Source of the DNA: Picochlorum sp. 'celeri'
Taxonomy: Eukaryota; Chlorophyta; Trebouxiophyceae
DNA length: 64,000 nt
Direction: 5' to 3'
NCBI GenBank assembly: GCA_010909725.1
Contig: JAACMV010000014.1
Span: forward strand, 906,001 to 970,000
Within the stretch, counting starts at the first letter, position 1; each line of letters opens with the position of its first letter. This document shows, one piece after another, positions 12,182-22,833 of this stretch. The position numbers were made by a program, and so were the translations under genes. The notes under the pieces are model-generated. The model saw only the letters and a list, made by a program, of their open reading frames with translations, made no database searches and was not told where the DNA came from.

Positions 12182-13324
12182 ATGTTGAGGAAGGGAGGGC
12201 AGAATCTGCTCACCCGAATGAGGGTTGTGGAATCCGCCTGTGCGAGCGGACCATCATCAACACTCGGAGGAGGCATTCAGAATGCGGTATCTTCCATGGA
12301 TGGGTGCGTTTTTGGATACCATTTGAGTATTTACATGCTCATATGGGGAGTACATGCGTGGGTGTGGGTGTATGACAAGGGATTCTGCGGGGTGTTTCCG
12401 GTTTTGCTTACTCATGGAATAGGCGCTGGATTTGAATGAATATGTACTTATGCTTTTGTTTTGTTTCATTATTACAGATCCGAGGGGAGCAGGGGTGTAT
12501 CCACTCTGGCTGTGAAGCAGCGAATGCGTTCGGTAGGAAATATTCAGAAGATTACCAGTGCAATGAAGATGGTTGCTGCATCCAAGATGAGAAATGCACA
12601 GGCTGCGACGGAGCAGTGTAGGGGTATGCAGGAGCCTTTTTTGAAAATGCTCGGTGATTTGCCAAATGCGTCTGGAGAGAAGAATGTGACTGTGCCAGTC
12701 ACGACAGACAAGGGTTTGTGTGGGGCAATCAACACAATGATTTGCAAGTATACACGAGCATCCATGCAGGTTGCGAACCCAGAGGAAGAGCAGATGATTG
12801 TTATCTTGGGTGAGAAGGGAAAGTCGCAGTTGCAGAGGGATCAGAGGAAGAAGATTGTTGCCACTGTTGCTGATACGCAAAAGACTGCGCTGACCTTTCC
12901 ACAGGCATGCAGTATTGCAGAGGAGATTCTGAAGACTGAATATGATGTGGCGAGAATTGTGTTCAATCGATTTGTATCTGCTATTTCGCAAAAGCCGACG
13001 ATTGCGACTGTGTTGTCGCCGGACTCGTTGGAGAAGGAAGCAGAGGCTGGGGGGTCATTAGACAAGTATGAGATTGAAGGGCCTGGTCGGGCAGAGCTTT
13101 TACAAAACTTGGCAGAGTTTCATCTTGCGACAAGTCTATATACTGCCATGCTGGAGAATAATTGCAGTGAACAGAGCAGTCGTATGAGCGCTATGGAGAA
13201 TTCTACGAAGAATGCGGGAGAGATGCTTGGCAAACTCACGTTGACATACAACAGAACAAGACAGGCTTCCATTACCACAGAGCTCATCGAGATTATTTCT
13301 GGTGCCACAGCTCTGGAAGGATAA
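12182..13324 (+). CDS. ATPC (mitochondrial gamma): Mitochondrial F1F0 ATP synthase gamma subunit
   Basis: Exons are 12182-12303 and 12478-13324 (174-nt intron, donor GTGCGT, acceptor TTACAG), 322 residues. After a mitochondrial presequence of about 40 residues comes GVSTLAVKQRMRSVGNIQKI, then TSAMKMVAASKMRNAQ (the first shaft helix). Further on are TDKGLCGAIN and the C-terminal coiled-coil with RMSAMENSTKNAGEM, then LTYNRTRQASITTELIEII. These match plant mitochondrial gamma. The redox-regulatory Cys insertion of chloroplast gamma is absent, so this is the mitochondrial rotor shaft and not the plastid subunit. An alternative upstream donor (GCG|GTATCT) breaks the frame and was rejected. Confidence 0.95.
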
Positions 13325-13388
13325 ATTCCCAATATGTAGATTTTGCTGAATTAGATGTAACACGTTTTCTTCTTTTATTTCTCTCAAA

Positions 13389-15164
13389 TTACACTCGCAG
13401 TACAATGGGCAGGAGGGCAAACATTGCCCAGGGTATGTGTTGAAGTACGCCATGTGCTGCAGATGGAGGTGGGACTCCTGGGGATGGTGGCGTGCTTGTT
13501 ATTGTGCCTTCGGGTGCTGGTGCTGCTGGTGGTTCTACTGGGGATGGAGTTGGCGGTGGCGCTCCGGATTGACCCAGCCAATTTTGTATATCGACGACCT
13601 GGACTGGCGTTGCACTGTTCAATTCGGTACCATCGCCAAGAGGACACGTATTCTCACAGTCAAACTCATCTCTACCCCAACACCACCCTGTTCCGTCGGA
13701 CTTTATTCCACATCGTGGTCCGCTATCACTGCTTGAGATGGAAGCCCATGTACCTGTTGTGTTGACTGCAACAGGATAATTTGTCTGAGGGCTCCCCTCT
13801 GCATACGCCTCACCTGTTGTGTATCCCCAACAGTAAAGCTTGCCTGTTTCTGATTCAATAGCACAAGGAATCCTTCCGGCACTGATGGAGCTCCATTTGT
13901 TCGTCCCGGCAATGGGAACTGGTGTCTCATACCTCACCTCGATATCATACATGTAGTAATCATCCGCCGAAAACTCTTCCACCTCTGAATCAGCCGGAGC
14001 TGTGGGTTCGCAGAACCCATTGGCAGTGGGTTGACACAGTAGAGTTCCATTATCTCCCAAGAGACCTCCGTATGCAAAGTCAATATCTAGCACTTCTGAG
14101 AGTCCCCACCCAAACCCACCACCAAGGCTGTCAATGCCAAGAGTGAAATCTTCTCCGGCAGATATCGTCTTCCATTTCCCTTCCAGTTTGCTTGGAATTA
14201 ATGTCACTTCCTCGGATTGTGGTGACACCTGTTTGTACTGATTATGACCCCAGCACCAACCTTCATCATTTGTCTTTGTTGCACACGTGTGTCCAGTGCC
14301 TGCAGACAGCTCTCTCCAGTTTCCCAGGTCTGAAAACACAGGCATCGGGGTGGAAGAGGACTCATTATTCCCTGTACCCAACTGTCCATAGTCATTCTGA
14401 CCCCAACAGAATGCGTTACCATCAGAGATGGCGCATGAATGATACGTGCCTACCGATAGGCTATCAAACTCCTTTGCACCCACAATGGGAGTCAACTTTT
14501 TCAAAACAGACTCCTCTCCTATAGGGGATCCGTCACCCAACTGGCCATCATATCCACTTCCATAACAGTATACATTTTTGTCGTCAGTCTTCAAAGCACA
14601 CAAAAACCTGAGGCCCACCCCCACTTGCGACCATGGACCCTTGTCAATCAATTTTGGCCTCAATAGAGGTTCGTCTGTCAAGATGTCATTGCCCCAACAG
14701 TACAGCTCTGATTTACTAGAAATCCCACAGAACGTATTAAATCCTGCTTTCATCCTATTTTGAGCTTCTGGGGACTCACCTGCGTGATGAGGAAGATGTG
14801 TTAGTCACACACATATCTCTATGCAACAACAACAACAACAAGGTAGGGTGGGTGGGTACGTCTTTGTCGCCATGTCACACATACTCGAGAAGCATACTTT
14901 GGACGATCAAAGTAGAGCACAGAATGCCTTGTCTGACCAGCATCGCAGCGATCGCGTGGACCTTGCGATACAAACACCCCCTTTCCGCGTTCTGTACCGT
15001 TAGCACATTGCCCCATCCCCATGCTGCCACACCTACCCATGATTTCTCTTTACATATATATACGTACCTGAAAGAAGACGGCGCCTTCTATATCGCCGGC
15101 ATTCCGTTGGTTTTAGTTGGCATAAAAATAGCAACCACGCAGTAACTAGGAAGAGTACTCTCAT
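13389..15164 (-). CDS. Secreted RCC1-repeat (beta-propeller) protein, possibly GPI-anchored
   Basis: Exons are 15164-15068 and 14779-13389 (288-nt intron, donor GTACGT, acceptor CGCAG), 495 residues. Exon 1 encodes a clear signal peptide (MRVLFLVTAWLLFLC, then a Cys and Arg-rich stretch). The body has about seven RCC1-type repeats of the style HTCA..ndG..yCWG.N..GQLGdG, with paired Cys suited to an oxidising compartment. It ends in a Pro/Ala-rich stalk (about residues 436-478) and a short hydrophobic tail (WAMFALLPIVL) close to the C-terminus, as in GPI-anchor signals. The CWG repeat style is common in secreted bacterial RCC1 proteins and differs from nuclear RCC1, encoded at 60.9-62.6 kb here. 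The partner or ligand is unknown. The exon-1 link is inferred from frame and signal peptide. Confidence 0.7.
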
Positions 15165-15686
15165 GATTCTTTCTCATGCGTATCCAATATTCTATGATTC
15201 AAGCAGCCAAATAATTACGAAAGAATATGATCAGAACCAAAAAGTATTTTTCTTTGGATGAACTGTCCCGAACACGGCCGAATTTTGAGATCCAGTCACA
15301 TAAGGAGCACCACCGCAACGTGACGCACCCCCAGGATCTAGCATTACGGTCGGGGCCTTGGTTTGGCCGTATGGACTGTCCGATCAGGTACCGGCTCCTG
15401 AGGATCTGCTAGCTAGTGACTGTCAATTGGATTCACCTCTTCGACCTACAGACTTGTTCCTCCGTGCCATGAAAATCATCTCTTTAGCAACCCTGTACAT
15501 CTGAGATATAGGCATGCAGGAGCGGGGGCAGAAGCATTGTACGTCTGCGAAGATATTGCAGGATATTTCTGCAATGCTCCTGCAGGAACAGCACCAAGCA
15601 CTTCCGAGAGATGATGAGACCACTCTACGGCCCAAAGGTTGCTTTCCAAAGATATATTACGTTATATTATTGATATAATTCACACA
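15165..15686. other. Divergent intergenic region with hairpins; no clear gene
   Basis: These 522 bases lie between the start codons of the secreted RCC1-repeat gene and plastid RF1. A minus-strand open frame (15423-15635, 70 codons, Cys-rich, ending ARRNKSVGRRGESN) has no ATG at its front and no recognised family. The sequence is locally structured: a 7-bp stem with 7-nt loop at 15555-15575 and the palindrome TCCTGCAGGA just after it. I could not match U1-U6, U3, SRP or tRNA motifs. It could be promoter, an unrecognised ncRNA, or a 3' exon. Confidence 0.35.
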
Positions 15687-17092
15687 ATGCGGGTATATCG
15701 AGGACGTATGCCGCTGACAGTGCCGAAGGCAGCTGTAGCACCACAGACTTGTCGTTGTAAACATGTTTTCAGGGTATCGCACATTGGGATTCAGCCTGGA
15801 GATTTACGAAGATCTTTAATCATTGTCAATGCTGCGGTAAGTATCGGCGTTTGCTCTTGCTTTGTAGGTGGGTCGCCGCGGCGTCACATGTCTGACGACC
15901 TGGAATTCACATATCCATGCAGGATCCTCACGTACTGAGCAAAATGGAGGAGACAGAGAGGAAATATAACGAATTTCAAGAGAAAATGGCGGATCCGAAT
16001 GTGTCATCGAACCAAACCGAGTATCAAAAGCTTGTGAGGGCCGTCTCAGACATTCAGGATGCGGTAGAAGCGTATCAGCGGTATAAGGAATTGGATAGAC
16101 AGTTGATTGATGCAAAGCAGATGATGAAGGAGTGTGAGGGGGATGCTGAGATGCTTGAATTGGCGAAAGAGGAGGCATCAATGCTCTCTGAAGAGATTGA
16201 TTCTCTGGGTGATACGTTGAAGCTGCTCTTGTTGCCAAAAGACCCTCTCGATGATAAAAACATCATGCTGGAAGTTCGTGCTGGTACAGGTGGAGAGGAG
16301 GCTGCTTTGTGGGCTGCGGATTTGATCCGTATGTATCAAAAGTATGCAGATTCTCAGGGGTGGAGAGTCTCAAAGATGAGTGAATCTGTTGCTGAGGCTG
16401 GAGGCTATAAAGAATGTGTTCTTCAGATAACTGGTGATAAGTGCGTACATGTTTGTATATGTTAATATAGTATGTCGGTTTGATTTCATGGTGTTCGACG
16501 TGTTTCGTGTTGCAGGGTGTTCAGTAAGTTGAAGTATGAAAGTGGTGTTCACCGCGTGCAGAGAGTGCCTGCAACAGAAACATCAGGCCGAGTGCATACA
16601 TCGACGGCGACTGTGGCAGTCATGCCTGAAGCAGATGAAGTAGATGTCAAAATAGACCCAAAAGATATCGATTTGACAACCGCTAGAGCTGGGGGAGCAG
16701 GAGGACAGAATGTGAACAAAGTAGAGACAGCTGTGGATCTGGTGCACAAGCCAACTGGCATCAGAATTTTCATGCAAGAGGAAAGATCGCAATTACGAAA
16801 TAGAGAACGCGCTATGACTCTTCTCAGAACTAGATTGTTTGAGTTGGAGATTGAGAAGCAGCGCTCTGAATTGGCAGCAGCCAGGAAGAGTCAAGTGGGC
16901 ACAGGATCCAGGTCAGAGAAAATTAAGACATATAATTACAAGGATACCAGAATGAGTGATCACAGGTGCAAGATGAATTTCGATCTGAATAAAGTGCTGG
17001 AGGGGAATATTGAAGATTCAATCCAAGCAATGTACTTGATGGATCAGCAGGAGCAGTTGGAGCAGTTGCAGAGTGAGACAGCAACCAAGTAA
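15687..17092 (+). CDS. prfA (APG3-like): Plastid (bacterial-type) peptide chain release factor 1
   Basis: Exons are 15687-15836, 15923-16440 and 16516-17092, 414 residues; introns are 86 and 75 nt (donors GTAAGT and GTGCGT). About the first 50 residues form a basic organellar transit peptide. The stop-codon reading motif is PAT (241-243, in [17 protein letters not shown]), the RF1 signature that reads UAA/UAG. RF2 would carry SPF. The catalytic GGQ is at 285-287 in [10 protein letters not shown]. The C-terminal motif [13 protein letters not shown] is present. Length fits mature RF1 (about 360) plus transit peptide. It probably terminates translation in the plastid; a mitochondrial location cannot be excluded from the presequence. 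The first intron carries the only classical GTAAGT donor found in the window. Confidence 0.93.
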
Positions 17093-17126
17093 TAGTCATC
17101 AATGTTACATATTGAATTCTCAACTG

Positions 17127-18596
17127 TCATCTTTCTTCTATTTGAGGCAAGTTCATAATTTCCGCTACAGCTTCTGCTGCGCTCAAGTGTCCGTTTAAAA
17201 CTTGTGCAACTGCTGTCAATACTGGCAGCTGCACTCTGTATTTCCGTGCCAGTGATACCACGACACCAGCCGTCGGCACACCTTCCGCAACTTGTGACGA
17301 CGATGCTAATATATCCACTAATGCTTCTCCTTTCCCCAGACGAACCCCAACCGATCTATTTCTACTGAGAGAACCATAACATGTCAGCATAATATCTCCC
17401 AGTCCTGACAACCCACTCACAGTCGCAGGTTTTGCTCCCATCTTTTCAGCAAGCCATCGAATTTCCGAGCAACCTTGTGAAATTAACGCCGCCATTGCAT
17501 TATTGCCTAGCTCCAAACCTTCCACGATACCTGCCGCAATAGCAAGGACATTCTTCAGTGCCCCACAAATCTCCACACCAATGACATCTGTGGTAATATT
17601 CACCCTCATCGTCGGAGACGCAAACAAGTTCTGAACCTTTCGACACAATACTTTATCTCTACTCGCTGCGACCAGGCCCGTTGGGCGCTCATCCATAACT
17701 TCCTTGGCAAAAGATGGGCCAGATAAAAAGACCATGGGCTGCTTTCTTCCAAGCGCTGATGGTATCAAGTCAGACATTATTTTTCCAGTACTCACCTCAA
17801 TCCCTTTGCTAACAGAAATAATTGGAAGATCTGGGTCAATATAATCTTTTATACTCTTCAAAAAATCCCTAGAATGCTGCACCGGAACGGCATGAATAGC
17901 ATATTGGGCCCCTTTCAACGCAGCTTCTGCAGACGTTGTCGCAGTCACCTGGTCAGGAAGCCTAAAGTCTGGCAAATATCTAGAATTATAATGTGTATCA
18001 TTGATATCCTTGCACAAGTATGGATCGCGGAGCAAGAGAACAATCTTCATCTGTGGGTGTTGGCGTGCCAAAGCCACCCCAATTGCAGTCCCAAAACTCC
18101 CACCACCAAACACAACCACTTTATCCAACCCTACGTCCCCTGCCGACCTCGCAGCTTCTCGTTCACGCAAATTCTTCGACCACCGCATCAAACGAGCCCA
18201 AGAATTCTTGATCCTTCTCTCCTCCTCTGGAGGATACATGACCAACTCACCCCCTGCAGCAACAGCAGGCATAGCCCTCGCCCGTGAAGCCTCTTTCAGC
18301 TTTTTAATCCTCTCGCGCTTTGTCAAATTTTGCTTCGGGTTCTGCGCACTTCCATCCGATGGCACCACCGTGCAATACTCGTCGCCACCCTCCAAAGACA
18401 CCTCCTCATCCCCAGGTGGGGATGCACTGGCCCTCCCCAGCATACTCACACCATCGTCGCACGCTCTCCATTCCCCATACATTTTACCATCCATATATCT
18501 AGGAATAGTACGCTGCTGCCATCCAGCGCAATGCGATCTCCTCCGACCAGGAGTCCCCAGCGGCAGCACGACTGCGGGTGCATAACACAACACCAT
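17127..18596 (-). CDS. gpsA-like (GPDH): NAD-dependent glycerol-3-phosphate dehydrogenase, probably plastid
   Basis: Single exon, 489 residues from an ATG. The GpsA-type domain starts near residue 158 with the dinucleotide-binding motif VVVFGGGSFGTAIG (glycines 164-169). It continues with SKGIE, FLSGPSFAKEV, the catalytic-lysine region ALKNVLAIAAGIVEGL and the substrate-binding stretch LSGLGDIMLTCYGSLSRNR. The enzyme converts dihydroxyacetone phosphate to glycerol-3-phosphate for glycerolipid synthesis. The extra N-terminal 155 residues form a transit peptide followed by a charged linker (KRERIKKLKEASRAR) not typical of bacterial GpsA. No phosphatase domain, as in some algal fused glycerol-producing GPDs, is seen. 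The gene converges with the RF1 gene; stops are 34 bases apart. Confidence 0.93.
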   Translation of the reverse strand: MVLCYAPAVVLPLGTPGRRRSHCAGWQQRTIPRYMDGKMYGEWRACDDGVSMLGRASASPPGDEEVSLEGGDEYCTVVPSDGSAQNPKQNLTKRERIKKLKEASRARAMPAVAAGGELVMYPPEEERRIKNSWARLMRWSKNLREREAARSAGDVGLDKVVVFGGGSFGTAIGVALARQHPQMKIVLLLRDPYLCKDINDTHYNSRYLPDFRLPDQVTATTSAEAALKGAQYAIHAVPVQHSRDFLKSIKDYIDPDLPIISVSKGIEVSTGKIMSDLIPSALGRKQPMVFLSGPSFAKEVMDERPTGLVAASRDKVLCRKVQNLFASPTMRVNITTDVIGVEICGALKNVLAIAAGIVEGLELGNNAMAALISQGCSEIRWLAEKMGAKPATVSGLSGLGDIMLTCYGSLSRNRSVGVRLGKGEALVDILASSSQVAEGVPTAGVVVSLARKYRVQLPVLTAVAQVLNGHLSAAEAVAEIMNLPQIEER

Positions 18597-19053
18597 CCCC
18601 TCTAGCCAGCTGCTGGCGAAAAATTACCCTTTTGTGATATTAAAGTGGACTTTTAATGCAAAATGCGCCTCTTTTTTTATACTATGTGTCTCCGTCGTGA
18701 GTTCCTTCGACAACCAAACGTCCAAATCCTTCAATATCTAGTCATGCGCGCAAAACAACTGCTATGCCTGAGCCTTCCCATAAAATACAACGAATTCATC
18801 ATCATGAGGCCGTATATGGACGCATCGAATGACCATGGGAGCCAAGGCTTACGACAATCCTAGCCAGATCAAAGCCACCTATCAAACGATTCGTTGATAG
18901 GACACAGTAATCTACCAATTTCAACTGACGAACTGTCTCGTTATCCATCATTCAAGGCATGAATAAACTCCCCATCACCACTATTGTGCATTATTTAAAA
19001 ATATACATCACTGCTGTAGCGAAATTCGTTGCCCCTGTGTCTGAAAGGGTCGT
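18597..19053. other. Intergenic region (divergent promoters), nothing recognised
   Basis: These 457 bases lie between the GPDH start (minus strand) and the NUDCD2 start (plus strand). A 66-codon plus-strand frame at 18663-18863 has no recognisable features. No tRNA arms or strong repeats were seen. Confidence 0.45.
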
Positions 19054-19695
19054 ATGTCAACGACAAGGCATTCGTTTAGACACCAAGGGCAGACTGTGTA
19101 CGAGTGGGATCAAACTCTAAGGTGTGTTACATATATGGTGTTTTTGGATTCTGGTGTGGCTGCGGATATGACGATGGAGAGTCTGTGGACGATTGTCGGA
19201 AACGGTGGGTGGTTGGGCGGGAAATCAGCGTCAGTCGCTCTATACATGACGTTGCTTGGTTGCCTTCTCCATCTAATACATCTATAATTCAAATATAGTG
19301 ACGTGAACGTGTATATCTCTGGTGTACCAGAGGGGGTGACCGGAAAGCAGTTGGATATCGTCATAAAACCGACGAGGGTATCCGTGGGTATCCGTGAGAC
19401 GCCTCCATATTTAGATAAGGAGTTGACTGAGATTGTGAAAGCAGAGGAGTCTCTGTGGACGTTTGATCCTGACACGAGAGAGCTGCATATTCAACTGTGC
19501 AAGGCTGAAGAGGCTCGGGTGTGGGATTGTGTTTTTGTTGGGCATCAGCAAGAGCAGAGCGGGGATCCCGAGGGTGATAAAAAGCGTTTGATGCTTGAGC
19601 GCTTTCAGAGGGATCATCCTGGGTTTGATTTTTCTGGTGCAGAGTTTACAGGGAACGTGCCTGATCCGAGGACGTTTCATCCTGGTAGAGAATGA
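19054..19695 (+). CDS. NUDCD2: NudC domain-containing protein 2 (CS-domain co-chaperone)
   Basis: Exons are 19054-19121 and 19299-19695 (177-nt intron, donor GTGTGT, acceptor ATATAG), 154 residues. The CS/p23-like fold runs from EWDQTL through DVNVYISGVPEGVTGKQLDI to the SLWTFDPDTRELHIQL strand. The C-terminal motif LERFQRDHPGFDFSGAE is essentially the family's signature. NUDCD2 works with Hsp90 and stabilises dynein-regulator proteins such as LIS1. Its TGA stop (19693-19695) overlaps the first possible ATG (19692) of the ARC3-like gene downstream, so the two transcription units are tightly packed. Confidence 0.9.
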
Positions 19696-21661
19696 TACTG
19701 CAGAGGTATGGGCCGTGCGGGCTGATGCCCTGCATGGTGGGCAGATCTCATACAAGTATTGGGTGTCGCCGAATGTCTGGAATTCAAGGGGATGGGCAGG
19801 CGGCGGTTGTTAGAAGAGGACGGTTTGTGTGTTCTCGTGTTTCACAGAGAGAGGATCATCAGAGCACTGTTGATGAGTATTCTGCGGGAGTAGATGGCGA
19901 ACGTGGTGTGCTGGATGTGACTTGCGTTGGTTTTGGAAGTCGTGGTGTGGATGCATTGAGACGTGTGCACGAGTCTGGGTGCATGCCTAGGAGGACAACA
20001 TCGCTATGGTGCCTTGACACAGATATGAATATGATTGAGGCTGCAAAGGAGTATGCGGATGTTATTCATATGGATTCAAACAAAGGAGGGTTGGTTCCGG
20101 ATGATGTGATGCGAATTATTGGAAGGACTGCGTCGGATGCCGGAGGACAGGGGAATATTGGAAGTGGGGATGGATGCTTGGCATTTGTGATTTCTCCTTC
20201 CACAGGAATCCCTGGAGGGCGTGATTCCTTATTGCATATTACGCAATCGTTTCGTGCGGCAGGGCATTTTACTGTCGCTGCAGTTGTGTCTCCATTTGAC
20301 TTTGAGGGTTCGTTGAAGAAGAAACAGTCGGATGAGTTGGTTGCTGAACTCTCTGCACTAGCACATGTTGTTGTGGTCTTGGATCAGGATGTATTGCTTC
20401 GACAATCATACGGGGATGAGCAGCAATTAACAGTTGCTGAATCAACAGAAATAGCAAATACAGCCCTTGAGCACACTGTGAGATGTGTGGTACAAGCAGT
20501 TCTTGCATCAGAAATGTTGAAGAGCACGCAAGGGGGCCTTATGTGGCATGGAGAAGAGTTGAGACACTTCAAACGGCTCATTTCCCCACCATTACAGAAC
20601 CTTCTCACTGGAAAAGGAGTTGGTGTGTTAGGTAGAGGCCTGGCATCGCTACCCCCAAAGGCTGCTTCTTCAATGGGCCATACATCAGCATTGATGCACC
20701 TTGCATCTGACGCTGTTGCAGGAGCAGCGGAGAGTCCATTCATGGAGGGCGTCGTGGAAAAAGCACGAGGCGTATTATGCTGTCTTCGAATTCCAGATAG
20801 TGCATCCCTCGCAGATGTGTTGGGCACTACTGATGATGTTGAGATGGACAAGGCATACAGGATGGCTGCACAAGCATCTGCTGGGGCTCTGAGAACAATA
20901 ACTGGACGAGGATGCGATGATTTCTTGGTATTTATAGAAAAATATAGACCTGAAAACCCCAGCTCGATTCAAGTTGAAGCTACAATGCTGGTTCTTTGGT
21001 CGAATGATGCTGCTGGTGCACCGAAACCTTCATGGAAATCGTCATGGAATATACCAGTGCATCAAAGCACCAAAAAGCAGGATGCTGGGGACAAGGGGCA
21101 GAAATCGTGGGGCATGCTTTCTGCTATTGCTGGAGGTGATGGTAAAAAAACCAATGTAGCTGCAAAAGAAAAGAAAACGCCATCGCCTCCAGTTGTAAAG
21201 AGACCAGTTGTTGTCAAGCCTTCCCGTGAAGAGAGGGCAGCATCTCGACGCGGACCCCAACAGAATGTAACAGTTGGAGACTATTTGGCAGAATCCTTGA
21301 CCGCACAATCCTTAGATCTTCCACCAGCTGTATGTTGTGTTGTATACAATGTCGAATCATGTTGAGAGTACTACTGACCATCCATTGTCCACATGTTTTG
21401 CAGGCTGCCCGCTGGAGGCAAGAGCATCGATCAGGCAGCATGAAGCAACGCCGCCTCGTTGTCTGGGAAGTCGATGAGGAGGAGGAGTGGGAGTCCGAGA
21501 CACCCAGAAACCCACTGAAAGCGATTCTAGGAGACAAATCTCAACCAAAGCAGAACAAAAAGGTGAATGTCCGTGATAGAGTTGCAGGAATCCTTGCCCA
21601 GGATAGAGATGAAGCATGGGAAGCTCATGTTCGAGACACCATGTCAAATAACAACAATTAA
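19692..21661 (+). CDS. ARC3-like FtsZ-related plastid division protein
   Basis: Exons are 19692-21329 and 21404-21661 (74-nt intron, donor GTATGT, acceptor TTGCAG), up to 631 residues. The start is uncertain: in-frame ATGs lie at 19692 (overlapping the NUDCD2 stop) and at codon 28, which gives a better transit-peptide-like beginning. An FtsZ-like fold is suggested by DVTCVGFGSRGVDAL (T1 region) and by TVAAVVSPFDFEGSLKKKQS, matching FtsZ TxPFxFEG and the corresponding ARC3 segment. The tubulin/FtsZ phosphate-binding GGGTGTG is replaced by a degenerate SPSTGIPGGRDS, as expected for ARC3, which lost GTPase activity. ARC3 restricts plastid Z-ring position. MORN repeats were not seen; instead there is a basic tail ending in an Asn run. 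Family assignment is moderate. Confidence 0.62.
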
Positions 21662-21674
21662 ACTGTATCTTGAC

Positions 21675-22610
21675 TTATCTTTTTATTACATCTCCATGTA
21701 CATCTACTCGCACCCCAGATGAGGCTTTTTCCATTCCAAGTACCAACACAGACTGCACAGTTTCAACTGCCCTAGGCAAAATATCCTTCTCCACCTGCAT
21801 CTTTTCTTCCTGCCTAAAACCATTCAGCACATGGCTCACCACATCCCGACCTGGCTCGGGTCGACCTATACCAATCTTTACCCTAGCAAATCCATTAGAA
21901 CCTACACAATCTATGATTGACCTCATCCCATTCTGCCCACCATGTCCCCCCTTTGCTCGCAGCCTCACACTCCCTAGATTCGTATCCAAATCATCATACA
22001 GTACAATTAAATTACTCAGGGGAATCTTGTAGTATTCCAGCAGCTTTGAAACCCCTTCCCCAGAATTATTCATAAATGTCATTGGTTTGGCTAGCAGCAC
22101 TTTCCGATCGCATATATACCCACGACCCACATGACAATTCTTCTGCAACCTTTCTAACGAAATCCCATGCGCCTTGGCAATCTCATCCACTGCCATGAAC
22201 CCCACATTATGACGGTGATGTGCATACTTGGGTCCAGGATTCCCAAGACCCACAATCAACCATATACTTCCACCATCATCCACGGATGAGGAATGTATGT
22301 TTCCATGCATCCGAGTACTACCTACAGCATGCTGCTGCGACCGCTGTGTTGAATGAAACAACCCCATCCTGTATTGCTGCCTCCTACAACCTGTGTGTGT
22401 GTAACTCCTTCTACCCACGCACGAACACACTCTCCAGCCTGTATGATACTCTACGCAACCTCTTCTTGATCCTTGATCTGTTCCCAACACGCTCACAAGA
22501 CGATCAATTCCAGCGACAGTCTTGTTGGTACTCTCCCTCCCTTTTCTGCTATACACTGCTCCACTGCTCCACGCGTGAATACGAGACAATGTACCATGCA
22601 AATACTTCAT
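21675..22610 (-). CDS. pth: Peptidyl-tRNA hydrolase, organellar
   Basis: Single exon. The furthest ATG in frame is at 22610; a second candidate start is at 22368 (MGLFHSTQRSQQHAVG...), which leaves a typical presequence of about 45 residues before the enzyme domain. The domain shows IVGLGNPGPKY (catalytic Asn), HRHNVGF (catalytic His), LAKPMTFMNNSGEG, YDDLD (catalytic Asp) and AKGGHGGQNGMRSI. It recycles peptidyl-tRNA by cleaving the ester bond. The N-terminal extension indicates mitochondrial or plastid location. In plants, related CRS2 proteins act in group II intron splicing; the intact catalytic residues favour true hydrolase activity. The gene converges with the ARC3-like gene; stops are 13 bases apart. 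Confidence 0.9.
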   Translation of the reverse strand: MKYLHGTLSRIHAWSSGAVYSRKGRESTNKTVAGIDRLVSVLGTDQGSRRGCVEYHTGWRVCSCVGRRSYTHTGCRRQQYRMGLFHSTQRSQQHAVGSTRMHGNIHSSSVDDGGSIWLIVGLGNPGPKYAHHRHNVGFMAVDEIAKAHGISLERLQKNCHVGRGYICDRKVLLAKPMTFMNNSGEGVSKLLEYYKIPLSNLIVLYDDLDTNLGSVRLRAKGGHGGQNGMRSIIDCVGSNGFARVKIGIGRPEPGRDVVSHVLNGFRQEEKMQVEKDILPRAVETVQSVLVLGMEKASSGVRVDVHGDVIKR

Positions 22611-22833
22611 ATCCAACCAATATCAGACCATTTCCCCCATTTCCTTGAACATCTACAAAAGAAAAAGAATACATCGTGCCAGAGAAGACATCGAGTTATA
22701 GCAAAAACCAACCCAAGACAATGCACCCCATCACACAAAGCCTTTGATGGGCCCCTCAATCTCCACCCCACTCTCATCTGGATCAGGTATGAGTTGGCCT
22801 TTTCCGACACATCTAGCACACAGCAAAACCATA

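Noticed and set aside
12256..12303. Earlier splice donor (GCG|GTATCT) in the mitochondrial gamma gene
   Set aside because: It breaks the reading frame into exon 2, while GTGCGT at 12304 restores GSEGSRGVST.
14819..15040. Minus-strand 73-codon frame as a middle exon of the secreted RCC1-repeat gene
   Set aside because: Joining 15068 directly to 14779 keeps the frame and puts the signal peptide on the repeats; the middle frame resembles no repeat and its borders do not fit phase 1.
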